NCBI RefSeq assembly: GCF_005938225.1
Contig: NZ_VCPC01000002.1
Coordinates: 124,001-188,000, forward strand
Direction: 5' to 3'
Length of the DNA: 64,000 nucleotides
From: Arenibacterium halophilum
GTDB lineage: Bacteria > Pseudomonadota > Alphaproteobacteria > Rhodobacterales > Rhodobacteraceae
The notes beneath the pieces are model-generated. The model did not search any database and had not been told where the DNA came from. It worked only from the letters and a program-made list of their open reading frames with translations. A program made the translations under genes and the position numbers. Below, piece after piece: positions 49,670 to 57,906 of this stretch; positions within the stretch are counted from its first letter, which is position 1; every line of letters starts with the position of its first letter.

Positions 49670-52579
49670 CTAGCCGTGCGTACCGGGTTCTTCCGGAGCG
49701 AAATTGAAATCGGCGTTGGTCAATTCGGCCAAGGTTGTGTTCAGGATCGTGATCGAATTGCCGCCAAAGGCCAGCACGGCGTCGTTTCCGTTCATCGTGC
49801 GAATGAACGCTCCGGTCGATTGAACCCCGGTGTCGTACACGTCGATAATGTCGACGCCATCCTCAAAGTCCACGATCGTGTCGTGCCCCCAGTTTCCCTG
49901 CATCACGAATGTGTCGGCCCCGGCGCCGCCGCGCAACGTGTCGTCCCCACTTCCGCCAAACAGGGTGTCAGCTCCGCCACCGCCGATCAGGGTGTCATTG
50001 CCATTGTGACCGTACAGGTCATCGGCTCCGTTGCCGCTGTTCAGTCGGTTGTTGCCCCCATCACCATGCAACAGATCGCTGCCCGCACCCGAGGTGACGT
50101 GCTCGATGCTGATGAGCGTGTCCATCCCCTGCCCGGTGTCCTGGGGGCCGGTAATCCGAAGGTCGACAGAGATGTCGGACTGGCCCGTGAACTCGGCCGT
50201 GTCGCGGCCTGCGCCGCCGTTCAAAATATCGTCGCCCACGCCGCCATTCAACGTGTCGTTGTTGGCACCGCCGCGCAGCGTGTCGTTTCCGGCCTCGCCG
50301 TGAAAGGTGTCGTGCCCGCCGCGGCCGTTGAAGATATCGTTGCCTTTTCCGCCATACACGGAGTCAGACCCGGCGTTGCCCTTTTGTTTGGCATCGACGA
50401 AGGTATCGGCCCCATCGCCCATATAGACGGTATCGCGCCCATTACCGCCCAGAATGCGGTCGTTCCCGGCGTCGCCGTACAGCGTATCGTCATCTGCGCC
50501 GCCGTCGATCTGGTCGTTGCCGGTTCCGCCGCGGATTTCATCCGTGCCCGCATCGCCATTCAGCGTGTCGTTGCCGCCGCCACCATTGATCGTGTCGTCG
50601 CCAGCGCCGCCATGAACCGTGTCGGCGCCCGCTTTGCCAGATTGATTGGTATCGACGTAGACATCGTTGCCATTGCCAAGGAACGCCGTGTCGCGGCCGT
50701 TGCCGCCCCAGACACGGTCATTGCCGTTGTCGCCATACAGCGTGTCGTTGTTCTTGCCGCCATACAGGCGGTCGTGACCGGCAAAGCCGCGAAGCGTATC
50801 GTTGCCGTCATTGCCTTTCAGCGTGTTGCGCCCGCCTTTCCCAAGCAAGCTGTCATCGCCGCCACCCGACGTCAGGTTTTCGATACGGATCAAGGTGTCC
50901 GTGCCGCGGCCTGTCGCCTGGGGGCCCGCGATCCGAAGGTCGACGTTCACAGCGCCCGGACCCGAGAAGACAGCGGTATCCTTGCCGGCGCCACCGTCGA
51001 TTTCGTCATCACCATGCCCGCCGTTCAGCGTGTCGTTGCCGCCGAAACCGCGCAGGATATCGTTGCGTGATGTTCCGGTCAGCGTGTCTGCCCCGGCCGT
51101 GCCGTTGATTGGGGCGGGGCCGCCAAACAGCACATAGGCTGCGCCCGATTTGTTGCCGTTCTCCGCCGCCGTCGGCGCGCCGACGCCGATATCGTCGTAT
51201 CCGTCGCCGTTCACGTCGCCCAGTGCCGAAACGGAAAAGCCGAATTCGCCCCCGGCCAGCGTACCGTCTATTACGAAGCCGGTATCCTCGGTCAGCGACG
51301 ACAGATCGAACTGACGCGCGAAGGGGCCATCGTGACCGTACACCACATAGGCCCGCCCCGCGCTGGCGTTGACACCTGTTGCGCCGATCAGCAGGTCGTC
51401 GATGCCGTCACCGTTTACATCTCCGGCCGAAGACACGCTGCGCCCGGATTGTTCGTCCAGCACCTCTCCGTCCAGCCGGAACCCGTTGGTGCCGTCCAGC
51501 GAGGACAGCGACAGGTCTGACGGAAACCCCGAGGTGCCCCCAAAAACCACATAGGTTGAACCGGACTGGCCCGAATGCGGATCGGCCAGAAAGGCGCCAA
51601 CGGCCAGATCGTCGAAACCGTCGTTGTTGATGTCGCCCACGTTGTTGACCGAAAAGCCCGAGAAGTCGTTGGAGTTGGTGCCGCGCAGGCGGAATCCATC
51701 GGTGCCGTCCAGCCCGTTCAGATTGATCGTCGCGCTGAAGTCATCCGTGGCGCGCCCGAAGACCACATAGGAATCCCCCGTGTTCGTGCGGGCGCGGAAC
51801 GCCCCGATCAGGATGTCGTCGACCCCGTCGCCGTTGATGTCCCCGGCCGAGGACACGCTGCGCCCCATATCTCCATCGGTTGTGCGCCCGATGATGCGAA
51901 AGCCGTTTGACCCGTCGAGCGTCGACAGATCGACCTCGGCCGCAAATCCGGTCGTGGTGCCGAACACCACATAGGTTTCGCCCCGCCCGTTGTTGTGGGC
52001 CGGTGCGCCGATGATCAGGTCGTCGATGCCGTCGCCATTCACGTCTCCGGCCGAGGATACCGCGCGCCCGGCGGTTTCATCCGTCGCCGCGCCGCCCAGT
52101 TTGAAGCCGTTGGTGCCATCCAGCGCTGACAGCGAGAACGTGGCCGAGAAACCGCCAGTATCCCCGAAAATCACATAGGCGGCGCCATTCCTGCCATCGG
52201 CGCCCGGCGCGCCAACGATCAGGTCGTCCAGCCCATCGCCGTTCACATCGCCCGCGTGCGACAGCCCGCGCCCGGCGATGTCATAGGCGGCGGCGCCGTC
52301 GATGCGAAAGCCGTTGGTGCCATTCAGGGTGGTGACGTCAAGGTTGGTCGGGAACCCGGCATCGGTGCCATATATCACATAGGCAGCGCCAACGTTCACA
52401 GTTGCGCCCAATTCGCGCCCGAAGGCGCCGACGACTACATCGGCAAACCCGTCGCCATTCAAGTCGCCCGCATAGGTGATGGTTTCGCCAAAGTTAGCCG
52501 CCGCGGCTTCGCCCAGCATCCGGAACCCGTTGGTGCCGTCCAGCGCTGCCAGAGTGAACAGGGGATCGAGGATATTCAT
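49670..52579 (-). CDS. Large secreted FG-GAP plus RTX calcium-binding repeat protein
   Basis: A 969-residue acidic protein without a signal peptide. Residues 1-490 contain seven FG-GAP/integrin-alpha-like repeats (GD-N-GDG-DD--(I/V)GA followed by a Y-V--G strand), each joined by LDGTNGF-type linkers, as in a beta-propeller. Residues 490-910 are RTX nonapeptides (GG-G-D-L), interrupted twice by a VDLRI-GPQ-TG-G-DTLI module. The final 60 residues (TFVMQGNWGHDTIVDFEDGVDIID) are the type I secretion/serralysin C-terminal type. It is probably exported by a type I ABC exporter not in this window and may be adhesive or surface-layer. GGAGA precedes the ATG. Confidence 0.9.
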   Translation of the reverse strand: MNILDPLFTLAALDGTNGFRMLGEAAAANFGETITYAGDLNGDGFADVVVGAFGRELGATVNVGAAYVIYGTDAGFPTNLDVTTLNGTNGFRIDGAAAYDIAGRGLSHAGDVNGDGLDDLIVGAPGADGRNGAAYVIFGDTGGFSATFSLSALDGTNGFKLGGAATDETAGRAVSSAGDVNGDGIDDLIIGAPAHNNGRGETYVVFGTTTGFAAEVDLSTLDGSNGFRIIGRTTDGDMGRSVSSAGDINGDGVDDILIGAFRARTNTGDSYVVFGRATDDFSATINLNGLDGTDGFRLRGTNSNDFSGFSVNNVGDINNDGFDDLAVGAFLADPHSGQSGSTYVVFGGTSGFPSDLSLSSLDGTNGFRLDGEVLDEQSGRSVSSAGDVNGDGIDDLLIGATGVNASAGRAYVVYGHDGPFARQFDLSSLTEDTGFVIDGTLAGGEFGFSVSALGDVNGDGYDDIGVGAPTAAENGNKSGAAYVLFGGPAPINGTAGADTLTGTSRNDILRGFGGNDTLNGGHGDDEIDGGAGKDTAVFSGPGAVNVDLRIAGPQATGRGTDTLIRIENLTSGGGDDSLLGKGGRNTLKGNDGNDTLRGFAGHDRLYGGKNNDTLYGDNGNDRVWGGNGRDTAFLGNGNDVYVDTNQSGKAGADTVHGGAGDDTINGGGGNDTLNGDAGTDEIRGGTGNDQIDGGADDDTLYGDAGNDRILGGNGRDTVYMGDGADTFVDAKQKGNAGSDSVYGGKGNDIFNGRGGHDTFHGEAGNDTLRGGANNDTLNGGVGDDILNGGAGRDTAEFTGQSDISVDLRITGPQDTGQGMDTLISIEHVTSGAGSDLLHGDGGNNRLNSGNGADDLYGHNGNDTLIGGGGADTLFGGSGDDTLRGGAGADTFVMQGNWGHDTIVDFEDGVDIIDVYDTGVQSTGAFIRTMNGNDAVLAFGGNSITILNTTLAELTNADFNFAPEEPGTHG
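49870..51105 (-). repeat. RTX (hemolysin-type Ca2+-binding) nonapeptide repeat region
   Basis: DNA encoding dozens of G-G-x-G-x-D-x-L/T repeats, giving strong GC-rich periodicity of about 27 bases on both strands. It accounts for long antisense frames in this stretch. Confidence 0.85.
51110..52579 (-). repeat. Seven FG-GAP repeats of about 200 bases each
   Basis: Each unit encodes an Asp-rich calcium loop of the GDVNGDG-DDL(I)-GAP type followed by a YVVFG strand and a linker like LDGTNGFRL-G. Units are similar but not identical, so this is an ancient duplication and not a recent tandem array. Confidence 0.85.
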
Positions 52580-52635
52580 CGGAAGTCTCCGGTCAGGTAG
52601 GGTCTGTACTTGGGCGTGGGTCGGCTCTGGGCGGA

Positions 52636-54297
52636 TCAGTCGCCAATCGGCGTTCCGTTGCGGCAGCCACGCGTGACGCCGTAGTCAGGGCAGAACTTGG
52701 GCCTGGACGATTTGGCCGGTGCAGGGGCCGCGGGCTTGGGCTTGGGCGCGGGCGCAGGCGCGGTTGTTTTGCGGCGCACCGGGGCAGGCTGTGTTGCCTT
52801 GCGGGGCGCCGGACGCGACACGGCCGCCACCTGCGGGCAGTCTGCATCCGGGTGGCGTTCCAACAGCGCAAGCGTGGATTCCAGCGCCACCACATCCGGA
52901 CGGCGTGCCAGGACGATCCGTTCGCCGATGACATCCGACAGCCGCTCGATGCCCGAACTGGAACCACGCCCGTATATGCCGTCGATCGCACCGCGGTAGC
53001 AGCCGCGCCGGCGCAGATCGACTTGCAGCGCGCGCACGGCCTCGTCGTAGGTCATCTCCGGTTCGGGCTCTGGGTCCGGTTGCGGGGCGGCAGAGACGTC
53101 TGGCACGGGCTCGGGCGCAGCCTCGGGCAAGGGGGCGGGTTCCGCTCGGGCGGGCGTCTGGATGCGGGGCGCCTCGGGGCGCGGCTCGGCCAGGGTTGCG
53201 ATCCGGTCATCGCGGGCGGGGGGCGTGTCATCGCGTGGTGCGGCGCCCGCCGGGGGCTGGGCGGCAATTGCCGCGTCTTGGCCCACCATCTGCAACCCGC
53301 GGCGGTCGGTCGCCGCCTCGATCGCCTGACGCTTCTCCAGCGCGAGGCTATAGAGGACGTGGAAGTTCAGCGTGGCGTATTGCGCCAGAAATCCATCCCA
53401 GGCTTCAGCGGTTCCCAGACGGTCGGCAATCGCGAAATCCGCAAGGATCGTGGTGGTCGCGGTGGCCAGATCGAACGTGGCCTGTGGTGCGGGTTCCGGC
53501 TCGGGTTCCGGTTCGGGCTGCACCAGTGGTTCGCTGTTGGGGTTGATCACATACTCCCGCCCCCCGATCGAGGAGTAGACGAACGGCGCGGCGCCCGGCA
53601 CGCTTTGGCGCATTTCATCGCGGACCGCCCCAAGCAGGCGGCGCACGTCCTGCGGAGGGCCGTCTATCGCGTTCAGAAAGGCGCGGGTGAAAGGCGAATT
53701 GCCGCCCGCGACACCGTCGGGCGTGATCTCTCCGGCGGCAGCGGCATAGGCGATCAGCGTGTCCGCCTCGGCGTATTCGATATTGGCCAGCCCGCTGCCG
53801 ACGTTGCGCCCGGCGTCTTCACGCTGCATCCGCGCCACGAAGGGGTTGTTACGGCAGGCGTCCAGCACCAGCATCTTCATTGACCGCGCGCCCGACATCT
53901 GCCGCAGCAGCGCATCGACATGGATCATCTCGACCGGGGCATCGCGTTCATCGACCAATTCGGCATCGACGGGCACAAGGTAGTTGCGGCCCTCTATCTC
54001 GATCCCGTGACCTGCATAGTAGATCAGCGCGATGTCGGCCTCGTCCGCCTTGTCACGGAAGGCGCGCAGCGCATCGTACATATCGTTGCGGTTCAGGTCG
54101 TCCATCCGCACCACGTCGAACCCTTGCCGCGTCAGCGCGTCGGCGATGGCGGCGGCATCACGGCGCGGGTTGGGCAGTTCCGACACAGATTGGTAGGCAG
54201 AGTTGCCGATCACCAGCGCGGCATTGGTGGCCATCGCCCGGTTGCCCGTGGCTAGGCCGAGAACGGCACAGAAGAAGATGAAAACAAACGCCCGCAC
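52636..54297 (-). CDS. Caspase-fold (C14) protease with Pro-rich linker and peptidoglycan-binding-like domain
   Basis: A protein of about 553 residues. GTG 54297 gives a Sec signal peptide (RAFVFIFFCAVLGLATGNRAMA); a TTG 14 codons upstream is the longest alternative. The caspase p20-like domain has ALVIGNSAYQ, DDLNRNDMYDALRAF, catalytic His in YYAGHGIEIEG and catalytic Cys in LVLDACRNNPF, so the His-Cys dyad is intact. A p10-like part follows (SPFTRAFLNAI). Then come PEPEPEPEP and Pro/Ala-rich linkers, a domain VRALQVDLRRRGCYRGAIDGIYG like PG_binding_1, and a Lys/Pro/Ala-rich tail. It is probably periplasmic. Encoded 56 bases before the RTX gene in the same direction. Confidence 0.87.
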   Translation of the reverse strand: MRAFVFIFFCAVLGLATGNRAMATNAALVIGNSAYQSVSELPNPRRDAAAIADALTRQGFDVVRMDDLNRNDMYDALRAFRDKADEADIALIYYAGHGIEIEGRNYLVPVDAELVDERDAPVEMIHVDALLRQMSGARSMKMLVLDACRNNPFVARMQREDAGRNVGSGLANIEYAEADTLIAYAAAAGEITPDGVAGGNSPFTRAFLNAIDGPPQDVRRLLGAVRDEMRQSVPGAAPFVYSSIGGREYVINPNSEPLVQPEPEPEPEPAPQATFDLATATTTILADFAIADRLGTAEAWDGFLAQYATLNFHVLYSLALEKRQAIEAATDRRGLQMVGQDAAIAAQPPAGAAPRDDTPPARDDRIATLAEPRPEAPRIQTPARAEPAPLPEAAPEPVPDVSAAPQPDPEPEPEMTYDEAVRALQVDLRRRGCYRGAIDGIYGRGSSSGIERLSDVIGERIVLARRPDVVALESTLALLERHPDADCPQVAAVSRPAPRKATQPAPVRRKTTAPAPAPKPKPAAPAPAKSSRPKFCPDYGVTRGCRNGTPIGD

Positions 54298-54471
54298 AGC
54301 AACAGCCCCGTCAAAATAACTCCGGCCGAAAATAGCCAACCTTGAACAAACACGGCAACTCTACCTCAGATTGCCGTGCGGTGCAAAACCGAGACGGCCC
54401 CGGGAAGGGGCAATTTTAGGCAATCGCGCAGATTTTATTGGGGAATGGACGTATCGGCAGTGCCGAAAGGG

Positions 54472-54915
54472 TCAGTGCGGGGAATCAGGCAGCCGCGCAA
54501 GGTCGGCCAATATCGCCTGCACTTGCATGGCACGGCCCTCGCCCAATGCAGCGCGGACTCCGGCATCGTGATCGACCATCGCGCCGCGCACCTGCATCAT
54601 CCGCTTGCGCCCCAGATCCGTCAGCAGCAGATTCACCTGCCGCTGATCGCTGCGCGAGGGCTGCCGATGCACCAACCCTTCCGAGACCATGCGATCCACC
54701 AGCTTGCTGAGCGCGGGCAGCTTCATTGCCACCGCCTGCGCGATCTGCCCCATGGTCAGCCGCTCGCCCGCCTCAAGTGTTTCCAACACGCTCCACGCCT
54801 CGATCTGCAGCCCGTTGTTGCGGGCACAGCGCGCGGCCTGATCATACAGGCGGCGATAGGCCGAGGTCAGCGACAGCGCCAGTATCTCGGGCGGGGATGA
54901 TCGGTTTTCACTCAC
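54472..54915 (-). CDS. MarR-family transcriptional regulator
   Basis: A 147-residue winged-helix regulator. It has NNGLQIEAWSVLETLEAGERLTMGQIAQAVAMKLPALSKLVDRMVSEGLV and the wing RQPSRSDQRQVNLLLTDLG. It is divergent from the AmiC-like gene with 92 bases between, so it is the likely repressor of the amide locus. It would bind the AT-rich motif found both in this spacer (54945-54953) and before the flotillin-like gene (56143-56151). Confidence 0.9.
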   Translation of the reverse strand: MSENRSSPPEILALSLTSAYRRLYDQAARCARNNGLQIEAWSVLETLEAGERLTMGQIAQAVAMKLPALSKLVDRMVSEGLVHRQPSRSDQRQVNLLLTDLGRKRMMQVRGAMVDHDAGVRAALGEGRAMQVQAILADLARLPDSPH

Positions 54916-54951
54916 GCGGGGCTGTCCTGATGCTGTTTGTCCAGAAAATAG

Positions 54952-54980
54952 TTGACCGGGAAAGTAATTTCAATTGTGAT
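54952..54980 (+). promoter_or_regulatory. Sigma-70-type promoter of the AmiC-like gene
   Basis: TTGACC (54952-54957), 17-base spacer and TGTGAT (54975-54980) place transcription near 54987, about 20 bases before GTG 55008 and its AGGGAG site. The AAAATAGTT motif at 54945-54953 overlaps the -35 element, and GAAA-GTAA-TTTC lies in the spacer. Confidence 0.5.
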
Positions 54981-55007
54981 CCTTGGAAAAATTCAGGGAG
55001 CCGGATC

Positions 55008-56126
55008 GTGGGGGGCGACACGTGGGATCGCACGGACACGCTGTATCTGACGGAACTTGACGATATCGCCGACCGGCAGGGCGGCGCGCGCGCCGAGTTT
55101 CGCATTGGCCTGCTGTTGCCGATGTGCGGCGCGGCGGGGCTATGGGCGCCCAGTTGCATTTCTTGCGCACAGGTCGCGCTACGCGAATTGAACCGGGGTG
55201 ACGGGATCGCGGGGCGGCCCGTGCGGCTGATCCTGATCGACGCGGCCGAGGAAACCGCCCAGCCGGTCGAGGCGGTGATCAACGATCTGATCGACACCGG
55301 CGCCATCGACGCCATCGTGGGGATGCACCTGTCGGCCACGCGGCAACGCCTTAGCAAGATCATTCGCCAGCGGATTCCTTACGTCTATACGCCGCTTTAC
55401 GAAGGCGGCGAAACCACGCCCGGCATCTATGCCATCGGCGACACGCCCGACCGCCATCTTGGCCCCGCGCTGGCGGCGTTGCAGCGCATGTACCGCCCCC
55501 GGGGCTGGGCGCTGATCGGCAACGATTACGTCTGGCCGCGCACCTTCAACGCCTTCGCCAAGACCCGCCTGCGCGAGATGTCGGTGCCTGTCCTGCACGA
55601 GGAATACCACGGCTTCGGCACCTCCGGCATCGACCAGGCAGTCGAACGGGTCGCCGCCTCTGGGGCCGAGGGGGTGCTGGTCTCGCTCATCGGGCAGGAC
55701 GCGGTGAATTTCAACCGGGCCTTCGGGCGCGCAGGGCTGCAAGATCAGATGATCCGCCTGTCCTGCGCGTGTGAGGAAAACGCTCTGCTGGCCTGCGGGG
55801 CGCGGAACAACCAGCGCATGTTCTCGGCCTCGTCCTATTTCGGGAATATCCCCACCGAAGCGAATGCCGCCTTCCGCGAAAGCTACCACACGCTGCACGG
55901 CGACAGCGCGCCGGTGCTGAACACGCTGGGACAGTCGACCTATGAAGGCGTGCATTTCCTGGCCGGGCTGATGCAGCGCGGCGCGCCGGACTGGCGCATG
56001 GGCAGCTTCGACTCGGCCCGCCGGATGCGGCGGCGTTCGGTGCGGCGCGAAACGGGTCTGGGTCACGCGCCGGTCTACTTGTCCCGTGCGGATGGACTGC
56101 AGTTCGAGGTGATCGAAACCTTTTAA
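55008..56126 (+). CDS. Cytosolic AmiC-like amide/urea-binding sensor protein
   Basis: A 372-residue periplasmic-binding-protein-fold protein of the AmiC/UrtA type. It has IGLLLPMCGAAGLWAPSCISCAQVALRELN, DAIVGMHLSATRQRLSKIIRQRIPYVYTPLYEGG, WALIGNDYVWPRTFNAFA and TLGQSTYEGVHFLAGL. The start is GTG 55008 with AGGGAG at 7 bases. The N-terminus (MGGDTWDRTDTLYLTELDD) is charged and lacks any signal peptide, so the protein should stay in the cytoplasm as AmiC of Pseudomonas does. AmiC senses amides and restrains the antiterminator AmiR; no AmiR gene is seen here. Longer frames to 54726 run through the divergent marR gene. Confidence 0.85.
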   Translation: MGGDTWDRTDTLYLTELDDIADRQGGARAEFRIGLLLPMCGAAGLWAPSCISCAQVALRELNRGDGIAGRPVRLILIDAAEETAQPVEAVINDLIDTGAIDAIVGMHLSATRQRLSKIIRQRIPYVYTPLYEGGETTPGIYAIGDTPDRHLGPALAALQRMYRPRGWALIGNDYVWPRTFNAFAKTRLREMSVPVLHEEYHGFGTSGIDQAVERVAASGAEGVLVSLIGQDAVNFNRAFGRAGLQDQMIRLSCACEENALLACGARNNQRMFSASSYFGNIPTEANAAFRESYHTLHGDSAPVLNTLGQSTYEGVHFLAGLMQRGAPDWRMGSFDSARRMRRRSVRRETGLGHAPVYLSRADGLQFEVIETF

Positions 56127-56140
56127 AATCAGCGGCTTGT

Positions 56141-56185
56141 GTAAAATAGTTTCCATAGAAAATATTTTACTTGAAATGGAAACTA
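56141..56185 (+). promoter_or_regulatory. Interlocked inverted repeats in AT-rich leader (candidate attenuator/operator)
   Basis: Two perfect inverted repeats overlap. Repeat A pairs GTAAAATA (56141-56148) with TATTTTAC (56163-56170). Repeat B pairs TAGTTTCCAT (56147-56156) with ATGGAAACTA (56176-56185). Their left arms share two bases and the left arm of B lies in the loop of A, so as RNA they exclude each other. A third palindrome, AAAATATTTT, is at 56159-56168. The stretch is far more AT-rich than its surroundings and sits 71 bases before the flotillin-like ATG. Confidence 0.55.
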
Positions 56186-56255
56186 AATTCTCCCACGGTT
56201 CCTGTGCCGGGCGGCCCTGTGCCCCCGCTGCGCGTGTTCCAACGGGAGAAACCGA

Positions 56256-57866
56256 ATGGTCTGGGTCTTGTCGCTGTTCGTTCTGGCCATCGTTCTGGCT
56301 GTGGCGATCTGGTTCCTGTCACGTTTTTACGCCAAGGCGACGTTGGACACAGCGCTGGTGCGCACCGGCTTTGGTGGCCGCCGCGTCGTGATGGATGGTG
56401 CCTGTCTGGCGCTGCCGATCCTGCATCAGGTGCAAAAGGTGTCTATGGGTACGATCCGCTTTGGCATCGCCCGGAAAGGACGCGAGGCGCTGATGACGCG
56501 CGACCAGCTGCGCGCCGATGTCGAGATGGAATTCGAACTGCGCGTCGAGGCGACGCCCGAGGGCATCGCCACCGCCGCGCAATCGCTGGGCTATCGTGTG
56601 GCCCGGGGCGGCGAGGCGGTGCAGGACGCCATCGGCGGCGCGCTGATCGACGCGATGCAGGCCGCCGCCGCCGCGCGCAGCCTGACCGATGTGCATCTGG
56701 ATCGCGCCGGATTCAGCCGCGAGGTGGGCGAAAGCGTCGCCACGCAGGCGCGCAAGCTGGGGCTGGAACTGGTCAGCGCCTCGCTTCTTTCGGTCGATCA
56801 GGCCGATTTCTCTCAGATGAACGAAAACAACGCCTTCATCGCGCAGGGGATGCGGCGGCTGGCCGAGCTGGTCGCAGACGAACGCAAGACCCGTGTTGCC
56901 GTGGAAACCGGAACCGAGCTGGCAATCCGCGAAAGCCGCCTGGCACAGGTGCAACGGCAGTTGGAAATCGAGCGGACAGAGCGCGAGGCGCAGATTGCCC
57001 AGCGCGAGCATCTGGACCGGGTCGAGGCCGATGCCAAATCGCGCGCCGAACAGGCCGCCGCCAAGGCGCGCATGGCGTCCGAGGTGGGCCGGATCGAGGC
57101 CGAGCGCGCCGCCAAGGCCGCGCAGGTGGAAAACGACGAAACCCTGCGCCGGGCCGAAATGGCCGCGATCCTTGCGCTGGAAGAGGCGCGGATTGCCAAT
57201 GACATCGCGCTATCACGCAAGCGGGCCGAGGAATCCGCCGCTAAGGCGGAAGAGGAAACCGCCCGCGCACAGGTGCTGCTGGCCAGCGAATCCGTGCAGG
57301 CCCAGAAAGATCGTGCCGTGGCCGAACGCGAACGCGAAACCGCCAAGCTGCGCCAGCTGAAAGACATCGAGCTGGAAGACGCCAAGGTGAAAAGCGAGGT
57401 CGACACCCTGCTGGCCCGCGCCCGGGCCGAGGCTGCTGCGTCGAAAACCGGCGCCGATGCCGAAAAGGCGCGGATGGAGGCCGAAGCCGCTGGCCGCACC
57501 GCCCTGAACGGGGCCGAGAATACGCTGAGCGAGGCGGTGATCCGGATGCGGCTGGAGGAGCGCAAACTGGATCGCCTGCCCGAGATCATGACACAGATGA
57601 TGAAGCCGGTCGAAAAGATCGATTCAATCCGCATCAACCACATCGGCGGTCTGGGCGGTGGTGGCTCCAGCAGCGAAGGCGGCGCAGATGGCGCCTTTGG
57701 CTCGGCGATGGAGCAGATCCTCGGGATGGCCGTGCGGCTGCCCGCGATGAAGCAGATGGGCGAAGAGATCGGGCTGGACTTCGATGCCAACCTGGCGGGC
57801 CGGACCGCCGACTATGCCAACCGGATCAAGAACAAGGACCCGCGCAGGGATGGCGACGACAAGTAG
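56256..57866 (+). CDS. Flotillin/YqiK-like SPFH membrane protein
   Basis: A 536-residue protein. It has one N-terminal TM helix (residues 2-24, WVLSLFVLAIVLAVAIWFLS), an SPFH/band-7-like domain (about 28-190; GGRRVVMDGACLALPILHQVQKVSM, LRADVEMEFELRV) and a very long Ala/Glu/Arg coiled coil (about 205-420). A Gly/Ser-rich hinge and a C-terminal helical segment follow. It should form membrane-associated oligomers facing the cytoplasm, as flotillins do. GGGAG is 7 bases before the ATG. Its place between an amide sensor and an amide importer is unusual and its role here is unknown. Confidence 0.83.
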   Translation: MVWVLSLFVLAIVLAVAIWFLSRFYAKATLDTALVRTGFGGRRVVMDGACLALPILHQVQKVSMGTIRFGIARKGREALMTRDQLRADVEMEFELRVEATPEGIATAAQSLGYRVARGGEAVQDAIGGALIDAMQAAAAARSLTDVHLDRAGFSREVGESVATQARKLGLELVSASLLSVDQADFSQMNENNAFIAQGMRRLAELVADERKTRVAVETGTELAIRESRLAQVQRQLEIERTEREAQIAQREHLDRVEADAKSRAEQAAAKARMASEVGRIEAERAAKAAQVENDETLRRAEMAAILALEEARIANDIALSRKRAEESAAKAEEETARAQVLLASESVQAQKDRAVAERERETAKLRQLKDIELEDAKVKSEVDTLLARARAEAAASKTGADAEKARMEAEAAGRTALNGAENTLSEAVIRMRLEERKLDRLPEIMTQMMKPVEKIDSIRINHIGGLGGGGSSSEGGADGAFGSAMEQILGMAVRLPAMKQMGEEIGLDFDANLAGRTADYANRIKNKDPRRDGDDK

Positions 57867-57906
57867 CGCGACCAGACGGGCCATTTTCCAACAGAAGGAA
57901 CACGAC

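Noticed and set aside
49676-51070. A long plus-strand frame rich in Val/Ala across the RTX region
   Set aside because: It is the periodic antisense of GG-G-D repeats on the coding strand and has no ribosome site.
49870-52579. Regularly spaced repeats as a possible CRISPR or tandem satellite array
   Set aside because: Repeat units diverge, keep the reading frame and encode known RTX and FG-GAP motifs.
54726-55007. An N-terminal extension of the AmiC-like protein
   Set aside because: It runs through the divergent marR gene and its promoter; GTG 55008 has a proper AGGGAG site.
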